Both the position numbers and the translations under genes were made by a program. This document shows positions 50,291 through 58,822 of a stretch of DNA of 62,868 nt, one piece after another; positions within the stretch are counted from its first letter, which is position 1; each line of letters starts with the position of its first letter. The notes below the pieces were generated by a model that saw nothing but the letters and a program-made list of their open reading frames with translations, was not told where the DNA came from and did no database searches. Location of the stretch: the NCBI GenBank assembly GCA_002340765.1, contig DDMS01000021.1, positions 1 through 62,868 of the forward strand. Reading direction: 5' to 3'. The stretch comes from Flavobacteriaceae bacterium UBA2540 (GTDB lineage Bacteria; Bacteroidota; Bacteroidia; Flavobacteriales; Flavobacteriaceae).

Positions 50291-51400
50291 TTAATTATTT
50301 TCTATCTCAATTTTAGCAGCCCCCAAATCTTCAGGAGTATTGATATTTCGAATCAAATCATCATCAACTTCAACAATTTCAACATCATTATTGATGAGCA
50401 TTTTTCGGGGGCAAGAATAGCCTTGAGACAAATATTGCAACAAAATTGGATATGCTTTTGGTTCATAAATGGTAATCAAAGGCTCCATAAATTCCTTGTT
50501 TTTCCCTTTGATGGCAGTTGCCACTTTTGATGGATTCCTTTTTTGAAGCAACCATTTAATCAATTTATCATTCACAAAAGGAAGGTCTGTTGCCAACACA
50601 AACCAAGCCGAATTTGGGTCTTTTTGTAATGCCGAACAAATCCCCCCAAAAGGTCCTAAATTCAAAAAAGTGTCTGAAATTTCATTGACTTTTACTAATG
50701 AATTTTCCACAGAGAAAAACGTTTCAATTTTATTGTTTTCAAGCAACTCTTTGGCAACTTCTTTTTGTGGTTTTCCATGAAATTCTAGCAACGATTTGTT
50801 TGTTCCCATTCTTGTACTTTTCCCGCCAATCAAAACCAACCCTTTAATTGGAGCAATTCTTTGCCGAATTAACTGCTGGATGTGATGCGAAATTTTGTCA
50901 ATTTCATCGATTGAATAGTATTGTAATTCTTTGATTTTTGGATATTTCTCCATTAAAAAAGGAAAAATTTCAGTCTCATTTTTCAATTTTATAATAAATT
51001 GAATATCCTGTAATTGATGGATTCTTTTCAAAACTGAAGCTTCTTTTTCTTCATCTAAAATCAAGATTTGTTTGACTCCTTCAAAATGATTTCCGTTGAT
51101 AAAAACCAAATCAAATTGTGCAAAATCTAATTTTTGTTGATACGTATTTACAGTTTTTGAAGTGTTTATTTGCACATTTCCTTCATGATGAAAAGTGAAT
51201 GATGAAAGCGAATTTGGATTTTCATCTTTGTCATGAGAAGCATCAAAATAACCCAATTTATAGTTGGATAATTTTTCAGAAATATGCTGAACTAAAGATA
51301 AAATAATGGTACAATTTGTCCCTAAAAAAGCAATTTCATTTGGTGCAAAATTGTCTGTTTTTCTTCGTTGTAAATGGGTGTGTTTTTGATGCTTATCCAT
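50291..51400 (-). CDS. mobA: MobA-type molybdenum cofactor guanylyltransferase with degenerate MobB-like N-terminus
   Basis: The C-terminal half (from about residue 184) is MobA: GLVLIGGKSTRMGTNKSLLEF is the GTP-binding signature, followed by LGPFGGICSAL near 248 and ATDLPFVNDKLI near 270. The N-terminal 180 residues resemble MobB in position and strand pattern (NEIAFLGTNCTIILSLVQHI; FDLVFINGNHFEGVKQI), but the P-loop Lys-Thr/Ser is missing, so GTP binding by this half is doubtful. It would attach GMP to molybdopterin. The start overlaps the moaC stop by eight bases. Confidence 0.85.
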   Translation of the reverse strand: MDKHQKHTHLQRRKTDNFAPNEIAFLGTNCTIILSLVQHISEKLSNYKLGYFDASHDKDENPNSLSSFTFHHEGNVQINTSKTVNTYQQKLDFAQFDLVFINGNHFEGVKQILILDEEKEASVLKRIHQLQDIQFIIKLKNETEIFPFLMEKYPKIKELQYYSIDEIDKISHHIQQLIRQRIAPIKGLVLIGGKSTRMGTNKSLLEFHGKPQKEVAKELLENNKIETFFSVENSLVKVNEISDTFLNLGPFGGICSALQKDPNSAWFVLATDLPFVNDKLIKWLLQKRNPSKVATAIKGKNKEFMEPLITIYEPKAYPILLQYLSQGYSCPRKMLINNDVEIVEVDDDLIRNINTPEDLGAAKIEIENN

Positions 51401-51869
51401 TTTTTATATCCGATTTTCCACCTGTTTTTTCAATCAATTTTATTTCTTGAATGACCATTTTTTGACTGATACTTTTACACATATCATACATCGTTAAGCA
51501 GGTTACACTTGCTCCAGTCAAAGCTTCCATTTCAACACCTGTTTTTCCTTCAATGCTCACTTTACAAGTCACTTCGGCATGTTCATTATCTAACATTTTT
51601 ATCTCAATATCAACACCATTAATCAATAAAGGATGACACATTGGAATCAATTCTGATGTTTTTTTAACTGCCTGAATTCCTGCAATAATTGAAGTTTGAA
51701 AAACAGGTCCTTTTTTGGTAACGAGTTCATTATTCGTGAAATGTGAAATCACTTCTTTTCCCAAAAACATTTTTGCTTTTGCAATCGCAATTCTTTGCGT
51801 TATTTGTTTATCAGAAACATTGACCATTTTAGGATTTCCAGAAGTATTTATATGTGAAAAATCGCTCAT
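51393..51869 (-). CDS. moaC: Cyclic pyranopterin monophosphate synthase
   Basis: It converts the MoaA product to cyclic pyranopterin monophosphate in molybdenum cofactor synthesis. The 158-residue protein has the MoaC motifs: IAKAKMFLGKEVI near 30, IAGIQAVKKTSELIPMCHPL near 63-82 with the conserved Met-Cys-His-Pro, and GVEMEALTGASVTCLTMYDMCK near 109-130 broken here as VEMEALTGAS then VTCLTMYDMCK. It overlaps moeA by one base and mobA by eight, so the operon is translationally tight. Confidence 0.95.
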   Translation of the reverse strand: MSDFSHINTSGNPKMVNVSDKQITQRIAIAKAKMFLGKEVISHFTNNELVTKKGPVFQTSIIAGIQAVKKTSELIPMCHPLLINGVDIEIKMLDNEHAEVTCKVSIEGKTGVEMEALTGASVTCLTMYDMCKSISQKMVIQEIKLIEKTGGKSDIKNG

Positions 51870-53068
51870 TATTTATAGTTTATTATTGGATAACTTTCTC
51901 CTTTTTTAAACTCATTTTGTTCATTTGGCAATTGCATAAAACCATCTGCTTTCAGCAAACTTGCTAAATCTCCAGAGCCATTTGCGTTTATGGGAGTTGC
52001 AATTAAATGCCCAAATCTATAGTTTATTTTTATGGATAAAAAATATGTTAAATTCGGTTTAAAAATCACATTTTCTGATAAAATAGCTGTTTTTCCTTCC
52101 ATTTTCAATCCTACAGATTTGAAAAACCATGGATAAAAATACACCAAGCAATTCACAAAAGTTGAAACTGGATTTCCTGGAAAAGCAAAAACTTTACAAG
52201 TGGCTGTTTGACCAAACCAAAAGGGTTTTCCTGGTCTTTGAGCCACTTGATGAAACAATTTTTGAACGCCTAGTTCTTCTAAAACTTCGGGTAAAAAATC
52301 AAATTTTCCTTTGCTAACTGCGCCACTAAAAAGCAATACATCAAAAGTTTCTAAATATCCTTTGATTTTTGATTTTAAAACGACTTTATCATCCAAAATG
52401 TGACTTATTTCTGATGAAATATGTAATTTTTTTAGCAACGAAACCAGTGTAAAAACATTACTTTTTCTGATTTGATGCGCTAATGGAATTTCGTCAACAG
52501 AAACCAACTCATCTCCTGTAGAAATGATCATCACTTTTGGATGTTTTGCTACTTTTACAAACGATTTTCCAACAGTTGCAAAAACACCAATCTCTGCTGC
52601 GCCAATTAGTGTGTTTTTTGCAATTAATTTAGTCCCTTTTTGTTCATCTTTTCCTTTTTCATGAATATTTTGGAAATGATTAATTTCTTCAACCATTATT
52701 TTGGCAATTCCGTCACTAATTTGCAAATCTTCATATCTAATAACTGCAGAAGTATTTTTTGGCAACACAGCTCCAGTCATCACTTCAATACAATTTTCGG
52801 CATTTTTTAACGAAATTTGCTCACTTCCAGCAGGTTGAATTCCTTCTATTTTATAGCTTCTTTGTCCGTTTTGAAATGAGCTAACATCAATAGCAATTCC
52901 ATCCATAGTAACTCTATTGAATGGGGGAAAATCGCGATCGGCGAAAATCGATTCTTTCAAAATTCTTCCAGAAGATTTTAAAAAAGGGATTTCCTCTACC
53001 GAAATTTCGGCACCAAAATCTTGTCCTGAATTTATAATAATTTCTAACGCTTTTTCAACTGATATCAT
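51869..53068 (-). CDS. moeA: Molybdopterin molybdotransferase
   Basis: It inserts molybdate into adenylylated molybdopterin. The 399-residue protein has MoeA domains: the start ISVEKALEIII, the block DRDFPPFNRVTMDGIAI near 42-58, MTGAVLPKNTSAVIRYED near 96-113, and the MogA-like domain with ISTGDELVSVDEIPLAHQIRKSN broken as STGDELVS near 184 and IRKSNVFTL near 199. FSGAVSKGKFDF near 240 and FAFPGNPVSTFVN near 297 follow. No separate mogA is visible, so the adenylyl-transfer step may be done elsewhere. Confidence 0.94.
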   Translation of the reverse strand: MISVEKALEIIINSGQDFGAEISVEEIPFLKSSGRILKESIFADRDFPPFNRVTMDGIAIDVSSFQNGQRSYKIEGIQPAGSEQISLKNAENCIEVMTGAVLPKNTSAVIRYEDLQISDGIAKIMVEEINHFQNIHEKGKDEQKGTKLIAKNTLIGAAEIGVFATVGKSFVKVAKHPKVMIISTGDELVSVDEIPLAHQIRKSNVFTLVSLLKKLHISSEISHILDDKVVLKSKIKGYLETFDVLLFSGAVSKGKFDFLPEVLEELGVQKLFHQVAQRPGKPFWFGQTATCKVFAFPGNPVSTFVNCLVYFYPWFFKSVGLKMEGKTAILSENVIFKPNLTYFLSIKINYRFGHLIATPINANGSGDLASLLKADGFMQLPNEQNEFKKGESYPIINYK

Positions 53069-53114
53069 TATTAAAGCTGCTACTATTTTTGATGAAAATT
53101 ATTCTTTTGAAAGT

Positions 53115-53143
53115 GTTACCCCCTTTGGGTGAAAGAGGGCTTT
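53115..53143 (-). repeat. Degenerate copy of the CCCTCCC/GGGAGGG intergenic repeat
   Basis: The stretch GTTACCCCCTTTGGGTGAAAG then AGGGCTTT between moeA and moaA resembles the 1601-1632 element (TCCCTCCCTTTGGGAGGG then TTAGGGTGGGCTTT), with several changes that weaken the palindrome. Its 3' edge touches the end of moaA. Confidence 0.4.
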
Positions 53144-54137
53144 ACCCTCCAATTGTACTCATGCTTTCAGAAACACTTCCTTTTTTTCTATTGGCTTCTG
53201 CAATAAATCCATTTTCAGGTTTTTCTTTTACAAGAGATAAAAAAAGCGTTTTTACATCTTCATCACTTGCGCCATTTCTTATAAAATCTCTCAAATTAAA
53301 AACACCATCATCAAACAAACAATTTTTAAAAGTGCCTTTTGATGTGATTCGAATTCGGTTACAATCACTACAAATTGTTCTTGTAAAAGAAGGAATAATT
53401 CCAATAGAACCTATATGATTTTCGATTTTATAATTTCTAGAAGTGGATGATTTTTTAGACTGAATTTCAGTCACTTCAAACTCCCTTTTTATTTCATTTA
53501 AAATTTTAGGAAACGTCCAATTTTCATTCATTTCACGCTGACCTTTTCCGTTGAAAGGCATTTCCTCAATAAAACGAACTGACACATTTTTTTCCTTAGT
53601 TAATCTCACAAAATCATTGATTTCATCTGTATTAAAACCTGATTGAACAACGACATTCAACTTCAATTCTAAACTACTTTTTTCAAGTAATTCAAAGGTT
53701 TTAAAAACCTCTAAAAAGACATCTCTTCTTGTGATTTTGGCAAATTTTTCTCTCTGTAAACTATCAATACTCAAATTGATACTTTTTACTTTTTTCAGTG
53801 TTTCAATCTTTGAAATATGTTTGGAAATTAATGCGCCATTCGTAGTAATGTTAATTTCTTGCAACAAATCATTGAAAGAAAGCATCTCTAAAAACTGGAT
53901 AAAATCTTTTCTGACAAAAGGTTCGCCTCCAGTTAAACGTACTTTTTTAACGCCCAATTCTGACAAAACACGAATTAAACGTGCCATTTCATCAAAAGTC
54001 AGCAATTCATCTTTTGGTACAATGTCAATTCCGTGAGCAGGCATGCAATATTGACATCGTAAATTGCAACGATCTGTGACTGCCAAACGCACATAATCAA
54101 TTTGACGACCAAAAGAATCAATTAAAGAATTCATCAA
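53142..54137 (-). CDS. moaA: GTP 3',8-cyclase
   Basis: This radical-SAM enzyme starts molybdenum cofactor synthesis by cyclising GTP. The 331-residue protein has the N-terminal cluster TDRCNLRCQYCMP (Cys-x3-Cys-x2-Cys near 22-29), the C-terminal cluster region TICSDCNRIRITSKG near 252-266 with a third Cys in FKNCLFDD near 270, and the essential Gly-Gly at the very C-terminus (STIGG). Its ATG region overlaps the end of the upstream membrane-protein gene by four bases, joining the sulfur-transport pair to the cofactor operon. Confidence 0.96.
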   Translation of the reverse strand: MMNSLIDSFGRQIDYVRLAVTDRCNLRCQYCMPAHGIDIVPKDELLTFDEMARLIRVLSELGVKKVRLTGGEPFVRKDFIQFLEMLSFNDLLQEINITTNGALISKHISKIETLKKVKSINLSIDSLQREKFAKITRRDVFLEVFKTFELLEKSSLELKLNVVVQSGFNTDEINDFVRLTKEKNVSVRFIEEMPFNGKGQREMNENWTFPKILNEIKREFEVTEIQSKKSSTSRNYKIENHIGSIGIIPSFTRTICSDCNRIRITSKGTFKNCLFDDGVFNLRDFIRNGASDEDVKTLFLSLVKEKPENGFIAEANRKKGSVSESMSTIGG

Positions 54138-54547
54138 TTTGGGAGTTTTTTACTGAGCAAACCATAAATAAAAGCACCTAATAAAGCTGAAATTAATAAA
54201 ATTAACGCAGGTAAAAATTTGAAACCTAAAATTACAAAAATGGGCCCTGCGCAAGCACCTGAAATTCCCCAACCAATACCAAAAAAAGTACCGCCAACCA
54301 ATGTTCTTACAAAACCTTTTTCTTTTTCTTTTGGTTTGATGAGATTTCCATGAATATCTTTGATCATTCCTCGTTTGAATAATTGCATAAAAACAGCAGA
54401 AATCACAATAGCACTTCCAATAATTCCAAACATGTGAAATGATTGAAAACGAAACATTTCGTAAAAACGGAACCATGAAATTGCTTGAGATTTGCTTAAA
54501 ACAATCGCAAAAAAGATTCCTAATAATAAAAATTTGATGTTTTTCAT
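54134..54547 (-). CDS. YeeE/YedE-type membrane protein (DUF6691), second half
   Basis: A 137-residue membrane protein with four helices and the family signature GIGWGISGACAGPIFVILG near 95-113, including the conserved Cys in SGACAGP. Together with the preceding gene it corresponds to one split YeeE/YedE transporter, a family linked to thiosulfate or other sulfur uptake. Next to moaA and a rhodanese protein, a role in sulfur supply for cofactor synthesis is plausible but not shown. Another frame on the same strand (54150-54578) is a shadow. Confidence 0.85.
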   Translation of the reverse strand: MKNIKFLLLGIFFAIVLSKSQAISWFRFYEMFRFQSFHMFGIIGSAIVISAVFMQLFKRGMIKDIHGNLIKPKEKEKGFVRTLVGGTFFGIGWGISGACAGPIFVILGFKFLPALILLISALLGAFIYGLLSKKLPN

Positions 54548-54550
54548 AAC

Positions 54551-55108
54551 TTAAAAAATTTCGGGAATGATGAACCAAGCAGCAATAATACCACCAATAA
54601 AAAATCCGATAACTGCCAATAATGATGGAAATTGCAAACTACTCAAACCCGTAATTGCATGTCCAGAAGTGCAACCGCCTGCATAACGTGTTCCAAAACC
54701 AATTAACAAACCTGAGACTACTAAAATCAAAAATCCTTTTAAGGAAAAAACGGCTTCGTTGCTAAAAATTTCGTCCGGAAAATATTGATTCGCTACATTT
54801 GTAAAACCAATATCTGTCAATTCTTGAATTGTTTTTGGATTCAATGCAACTGTTTGATCAGGAATTAAAAAATGGGAACCGATAATTCCGCCAATGACCA
54901 AACCCATTGCGAACATCAGTCCAAAATCTCTTTCTTTCCAGTCTTTTTTGAAATAATCAGAAAATTTTCCTGCGCCAGCTAAGGTACAAAGTGTTTCAAA
55001 ATCGGTTGAAGTTCCAAAATTTTTCCCAAAATAAAAGTATAGAACCAATGAGATTGCAATCAAAGGCCCCCCAACAAACCATGCAAAAGGTTCAAAAATA
55101 AAATACAT
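54551..55108 (-). CDS. YeeE/YedE-type membrane protein, first half
   Basis: A 185-residue membrane protein with about five helices and the signature GTRYAGGCTSGHAITGLSSL near 138-157, holding the conserved Cys-Thr-Ser-Gly-His. Such halves usually work together as a channel for thiosulfate or a related sulfur compound. The partner gene follows after three bases, and waaA ends one base upstream, so all are probably on one transcript. Confidence 0.87.
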   Translation of the reverse strand: MYFIFEPFAWFVGGPLIAISLVLYFYFGKNFGTSTDFETLCTLAGAGKFSDYFKKDWKERDFGLMFAMGLVIGGIIGSHFLIPDQTVALNPKTIQELTDIGFTNVANQYFPDEIFSNEAVFSLKGFLILVVSGLLIGFGTRYAGGCTSGHAITGLSSLQFPSLLAVIGFFIGGIIAAWFIIPEIF

Positions 55109-55109
55109 A

Positions 55110-56342
55110 TTATAGTTGTGTTTTTAGATAATTCATAATTTTTTGGGTTGCTCCCAAATGTTCTTGAATATATTTTTTATTGATATTTCCAGTCGATTCT
55201 CTAAAACCTTCGTCTTTTTTCAGTTTTGTAAAAATACTCGAAAATTCTTTTTGATTTTTGATAGAAAAGCACCCTTTTAGATTTACCAAATCTACAGCTT
55301 CTTTAAACTTGTCGAATTTGTTTCCAATAACTACAGGAATTCCGAAAGTTGCTGGCTCTAAAATATTGTGTAAACCAGTTTTGAGGCCTCCACCAACATA
55401 AGCCACATTTGCAGCAACATAAATTTTTGTCAAAATTCCAATGGTATCGACAATCAAAACTTGATATTCAGCCATGTTTTTTCCTTCTTTTTCTGAAAAC
55501 AAAATTGTTTTTTTATGGATTGATTTTTTCAATCCTAAAACAGCGTCATTTTGAATATTATGAGGAGCTATAATGATTTTTTCGTCATATAAACTATTGT
55601 TATTGATATAATTAACTAAATATTCTTCATCCTCTTTCCAAGTACTTCCTGCTACAATGGTGTATTGATTATTTTTAAATTCATCAATAAAATCGAGCGA
55701 ATTATTTTGATTCAAAATTCTTGAAACCCTGTCAAAACGTGTATCTCCAACTACTGAACTATTTTTAAAATCAATACTTTCTAATAATTTTTTAGAATTT
55801 TCATCTTGCAGAAAAAAGTGATGAAAAGCTTTTAAGGAATTTCGCATAAAACCTCCATAAGGCTGAAAAAAAAGTTGATTTTTTCTAAAAATTCCAGAAA
55901 CTAAAATAGTTGGAATTTGGTTTTTGTTTACTTCATTTAGAAAATTTGGCCAAAATTCATATTTCACAAAAATGGCAAATTTGAGATGAATATTTTTTAT
56001 AAATCTTTTAGCATTCGCATCTGAATCTAAAGGCAAATAGCAAACAACGTCTGCCAAATCGTAGTTTTTTCGAACTTCATATCCTGAAGGAGAAAAAAAA
56101 GTAACCAATATTTTATAGTGTTTGAAATTTGATTTTAGTTCTTCAATAATAGGATGCGCTTGTTCAAATTCGCCCAAAGAAGCGACATGAAACCAAACAG
56201 TTTCTTCGTTTTTTAGTGCTTCAATTTTGAGAAATGTTTGCTTTCTTCCATCAATAAAAAGCCTAATTTTTTTATTAAAAATCGCTATTATTGGCAAAAT
56301 TGATGAGACAATGAAAACTAAAAAATTGTACAAAAACTTCAT
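55110..56342 (-). CDS. waaA: 3-Deoxy-D-manno-octulosonic acid (Kdo) transferase
   Basis: It adds Kdo to lipid A precursors at the inner membrane. The 410-residue GT-B protein starts with a membrane anchor (about 3-20), and has VWFHVASLGEFEQAHPII near 50-67 (catalytic Glu), LVTFFSPSGYEVRKNY near 80-95, FAIFVKYEFWPNFLNEV near 123-139, AGSTWKEDEEYL near 229 and AYVGGGLKTGLHNILEPA near 312-329. The length is typical. It leads the run of minus-strand genes that continues into the molybdenum-cofactor cluster. Confidence 0.95.
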   Translation of the reverse strand: MKFLYNFLVFIVSSILPIIAIFNKKIRLFIDGRKQTFLKIEALKNEETVWFHVASLGEFEQAHPIIEELKSNFKHYKILVTFFSPSGYEVRKNYDLADVVCYLPLDSDANAKRFIKNIHLKFAIFVKYEFWPNFLNEVNKNQIPTILVSGIFRKNQLFFQPYGGFMRNSLKAFHHFFLQDENSKKLLESIDFKNSSVVGDTRFDRVSRILNQNNSLDFIDEFKNNQYTIVAGSTWKEDEEYLVNYINNNSLYDEKIIIAPHNIQNDAVLGLKKSIHKKTILFSEKEGKNMAEYQVLIVDTIGILTKIYVAANVAYVGGGLKTGLHNILEPATFGIPVVIGNKFDKFKEAVDLVNLKGCFSIKNQKEFSSIFTKLKKDEGFRESTGNINKKYIQEHLGATQKIMNYLKTQL

Positions 56343-56388
56343 GAAGGTAAAAATACAAAATAGAAATTAGTATAATCCTATTCAAAAA

Positions 56389-56426
56389 AAAAAGCGTATT
56401 AATTACACAGAATTAAGACGCTTTTT
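56389..56426 (-). terminator. Terminator of the rplU-rpmA operon
   Basis: AAAAAGCGT (56389-56397) pairs with ACGCTTTTT (56418-56426), and the inner TTAATT/AATTAA bases extend the structure. On the minus strand a run of ten T residues follows. It lies 20 bases after the rpmA stop codon. Confidence 0.8.
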
Positions 56427-56446
56427 GTATGATATTGATAAGTATT

Positions 56447-56707
56447 TTAAGCTTCAAATGGAGTTATAGAAACATAAGATTTGTTATCTCTTTTCTTTCT
56501 GAACTCAACAACACCGTCAATTTTAGCATGTAAAGTGTGATCTTTTCCCATATATACATTATCTCCTGGATTATGAGTTGTTCCTCTTTGACGAACAATA
56601 ATATTACCTGCAATTGCAGCTTGTCCTCCAAATATTTTTACACCTAGGCGTTTCGATTCTGATTCTCTACCGTTTTTAGAACTACCTACTCCTTTTTTAT
56701 GTGCCAT
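56447..56707 (-). CDS. rpmA: 50S ribosomal protein L27
   Basis: An 86-residue ribosomal protein reaching towards the peptidyl-transferase centre. The N-terminus MAHKKGVGSSKNGRESESKR is that of processed-free L27, without the cleavable extension of Firmicutes. AAIAGNIIVRQRGTTHNPGD near 31-50 and MGKDHTLHA near 54 are the conserved blocks. It follows rplU after 27 bases in the standard L21-L27 operon. Confidence 0.97.
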   Translation of the reverse strand: MAHKKGVGSSKNGRESESKRLGVKIFGGQAAIAGNIIVRQRGTTHNPGDNVYMGKDHTLHAKIDGVVEFRKKRDNKSYVSITPFEA

Positions 56708-56734
56708 GACTTTATGGTTTTAAAATTGTATTTC

Positions 56735-57220
56735 TTATTTAGTTAATGTTTTAATCAATTCAGCTTTTTTCAAAGAGCTATATCCTTCAATACTTTTCTC
56801 TTTTGCAACCTCTCTTAATTCCGCAACAGACATTGAAGAATAATCAACTGCTGTTTCAGTTACTTCAACTTTTGGAGCTGCCTCTTTTTTAGCTGATTTT
56901 GTTGCGCCAGTAGGAGTAATTGATTCAATTTGAATCTCACTTAAATACTGTCTGTGTCCGTTTTTCTTTTGGTAACCTTTTCTTCTTTTCTTTTTGAAGA
57001 CGATTACTTTGTCACCTTTTAAGTGACCTAAAACTTGAGCCGTTACTGAAGCTCCTACTATAGCTGGGGCGCCAACTGTTACTGATCCATTGTTATCCAA
57101 TAAAAGAACGTTATCAAAAGTAACTTTTGATCCTTCTTCCGCTTGTAAACGATGAACGTACACTTTTTGGTCTTTTGCTACTTTAAACTGCTGCCCTGCT
57201 ATCTCTACGATTGCGTACAT
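56735..57220 (-). CDS. rplU: 50S ribosomal protein L21 with C-terminal Rho_N-like extension
   Basis: The start at 57220 (MYAIVEIAGQQFKVAKDQ) is the conserved L21 start; the frame extending back to 57310 runs through the promoter. Residues 1-105 are L21 (KKKRRKGYQKKNGHRQ near 76-91). About 55 extra residues follow: an Ala/Lys/Glu linker and a helix-extended-loop-helix unit (SVAELREVAKEKSIEGYSS, then LKKAELIKTL) like the N-terminal domain of Rho or SAP-type nucleic acid binders. I recall similar tails in other flavobacteria. The extension might bind RNA or DNA; its role is unknown. Confidence 0.95.
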   Translation of the reverse strand: MYAIVEIAGQQFKVAKDQKVYVHRLQAEEGSKVTFDNVLLLDNNGSVTVGAPAIVGASVTAQVLGHLKGDKVIVFKKKRRKGYQKKNGHRQYLSEIQIESITPTGATKSAKKEAAPKVEVTETAVDYSSMSVAELREVAKEKSIEGYSSLKKAELIKTLTK

Positions 57221-57280
57221 ACTATTTGTTTTGCGTATTAATACTTGTTTGTTTGCATTTACTTCATGAAAATGCGGGTG

Positions 57281-57310
57281 CAAATATAGTTCTTTTTTTA
57301 ATTTTATCAA
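57281..57310 (-). promoter_or_regulatory. Promoter of rplU-rpmA
   Basis: On the minus strand TTG (57310-57308) is followed after exactly 19 bases by TATATTTG (57288-57281), a full Bacteroidota consensus. It implies a leader of about 55 bases before the L21 start at 57220 and argues against the longer reading frame. Confidence 0.75.
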
Positions 57311-57487
57311 GAGAATACTAAAATTAATTTACAGATACTGAACCAGATAAAAAATACTTTTCTATTCGTTTTTTAAAGTATGTTCAGTATTTTTGAAAAA
57401 ACAATAAAAATTGCAATTTTTTATGTAACATTGGCTTTTTCTTTGCGTCAAATCAAACAGAAACTTTTATTAACTAAATATCTATCA

Positions 57488-58801
57488 ATGAAAAAAAGAA
57501 TTTTAACACTTTTTACGGTGTTTTTAGTAGCGATTTCTTCAAGAGCTCAAAAGGTTGAATTTGAAGAATTTAAATTAGATAATGGTATGCATGTCATTTT
57601 GCATAAAGACAATTCTGCTCCCGTAGTGGTAACTTCAGTAATGTATCATGTTGGCGCAAAAGATGAACAACCAGATAGAACAGGAATGGCTCACTTTTTT
57701 GAACATTTATTGTTTGAAGGAACTCAAAACATCAAAAAAGGAGAATGGTTTAAAATTGTTTCTTCAAATGGAGGCAGAAATAATGCCAATACTACAGATG
57801 ATAGAACGTATTACTACGAAATTTTTCCATCAAACAAAATTGAATTGGGATTGTGGATGGAATCTGAAAGATTATTGCATCCAATCATTGGTCAAGAGGG
57901 TGTAAATACTCAAAATGAAGTAGTAAAAGAAGAAAAAAGATTGCGTGTTGATAATCAACCATATTCTCGTTTTTTAGAAAATGTGAAATTGAATATGTTT
58001 AAAAAACACCCTTATAAAGGAACTACCATTGGTAAAATGGAGCATTTAGATGCAGCTACTTTAGAGGAGTTTTTAGCATTTAATAAAAAATATTATGTTC
58101 CTAATAATGCTACACTTGTAGTTGCTGGTGATATTAATATGAATGAGGCTAAGAAAATGATTGAATCTTATTTTGGTTCAATACCAAAAGGGGAAGAGAT
58201 TAAAAGAGATTTCCCAAAAGAAGATCCAATTACTGAGCCAATAAAAGCAACTGCTTACGACCCCAATATTCAAATTCCAGCAATTATTACAGCTTACAGA
58301 ACTCCCTCAATGAAAACAAGAGATTCTAGAGTTTTGGATATGATTTCTTCCTATTTAAGCACAGGAAGAAGTTCTGTTTTGTATAAAAAAATGGTGGATG
58401 ACAAAAAAATGGCATTACAAGTTGGTGCAATTAATTTGAGTCAAGAAGATTATGGAACTTACGTTTTATATGGTTTGCCACAAGGAGAAAATAAATTGGA
58501 TGATTTAATCAAAGAAATGGATGAAGAAGTTTTAAAAATTCAAACAGATTTAATTTCTGAAAAAGATTACGAAAAACTACAAAATCAATTCGAAAATAAC
58601 TTTGTGAGTTCTAATTCAAGTGTTGAAGGAATTGCAAGTTCATTAGCCACATACCATGTGTTATTTGGGGATGCAAATCTAATTAATACAGAAATTGATA
58701 TTTATAGATCGATCAAAAGAGAAGAAATGAGAGAGGTAGCAAAAAAATATCTAAATCCAAATCAACGATTAATTTTAGAATATCTTCCAGAAAAAAAATA
58801 A
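57488..58801 (+). CDS. M16 family zinc peptidase (active subunit)
   Basis: A 437-residue exported metallopeptidase of the pitrilysin/processing-peptidase type. The start at 57488 gives a signal peptide (KKRILTLFTVFLVAISSRAQ); the earlier frame from 57380 is unlikely. The inverted zinc motif His-x2-Glu-His is complete in HFFEHLLFEG near 69-78, with the third ligand Glu in NEVVKEEKR near 144-152. It forms a pair with the next gene, 21 bases downstream, as active and inactive subunits; periplasmic peptide or signal-peptide degradation is likely. Confidence 0.92.
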   Translation: MKKRILTLFTVFLVAISSRAQKVEFEEFKLDNGMHVILHKDNSAPVVVTSVMYHVGAKDEQPDRTGMAHFFEHLLFEGTQNIKKGEWFKIVSSNGGRNNANTTDDRTYYYEIFPSNKIELGLWMESERLLHPIIGQEGVNTQNEVVKEEKRLRVDNQPYSRFLENVKLNMFKKHPYKGTTIGKMEHLDAATLEEFLAFNKKYYVPNNATLVVAGDINMNEAKKMIESYFGSIPKGEEIKRDFPKEDPITEPIKATAYDPNIQIPAIITAYRTPSMKTRDSRVLDMISSYLSTGRSSVLYKKMVDDKKMALQVGAINLSQEDYGTYVLYGLPQGENKLDDLIKEMDEEVLKIQTDLISEKDYEKLQNQFENNFVSSNSSVEGIASSLATYHVLFGDANLINTEIDIYRSIKREEMREVAKKYLNPNQRLILEYLPEKK

Positions 58802-58822
58802 CATCAAAAGACATTATATCAT

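Noticed and set aside
50228..50530. 100-codon plus-strand frame near the start of the MoeB gene
   Set aside because: Most of it is antisense to the MobA C-terminus, and its composition (Ile/Phe/Asn-rich) is that of a shadow frame.
54150..54578. 142-codon minus-strand frame overlapping the DUF6691 gene
   Set aside because: It is another frame of the same strand with aromatic/Cys-rich composition and no family pattern; the 54134-54547 frame has the SGACAGP signature.
57380..57487. N-terminal extension of the first M16 peptidase
   Set aside because: The ATG at 57488 gives a standard signal peptide; the extension would place 36 residues, including another hydrophobic stretch, in front of it.
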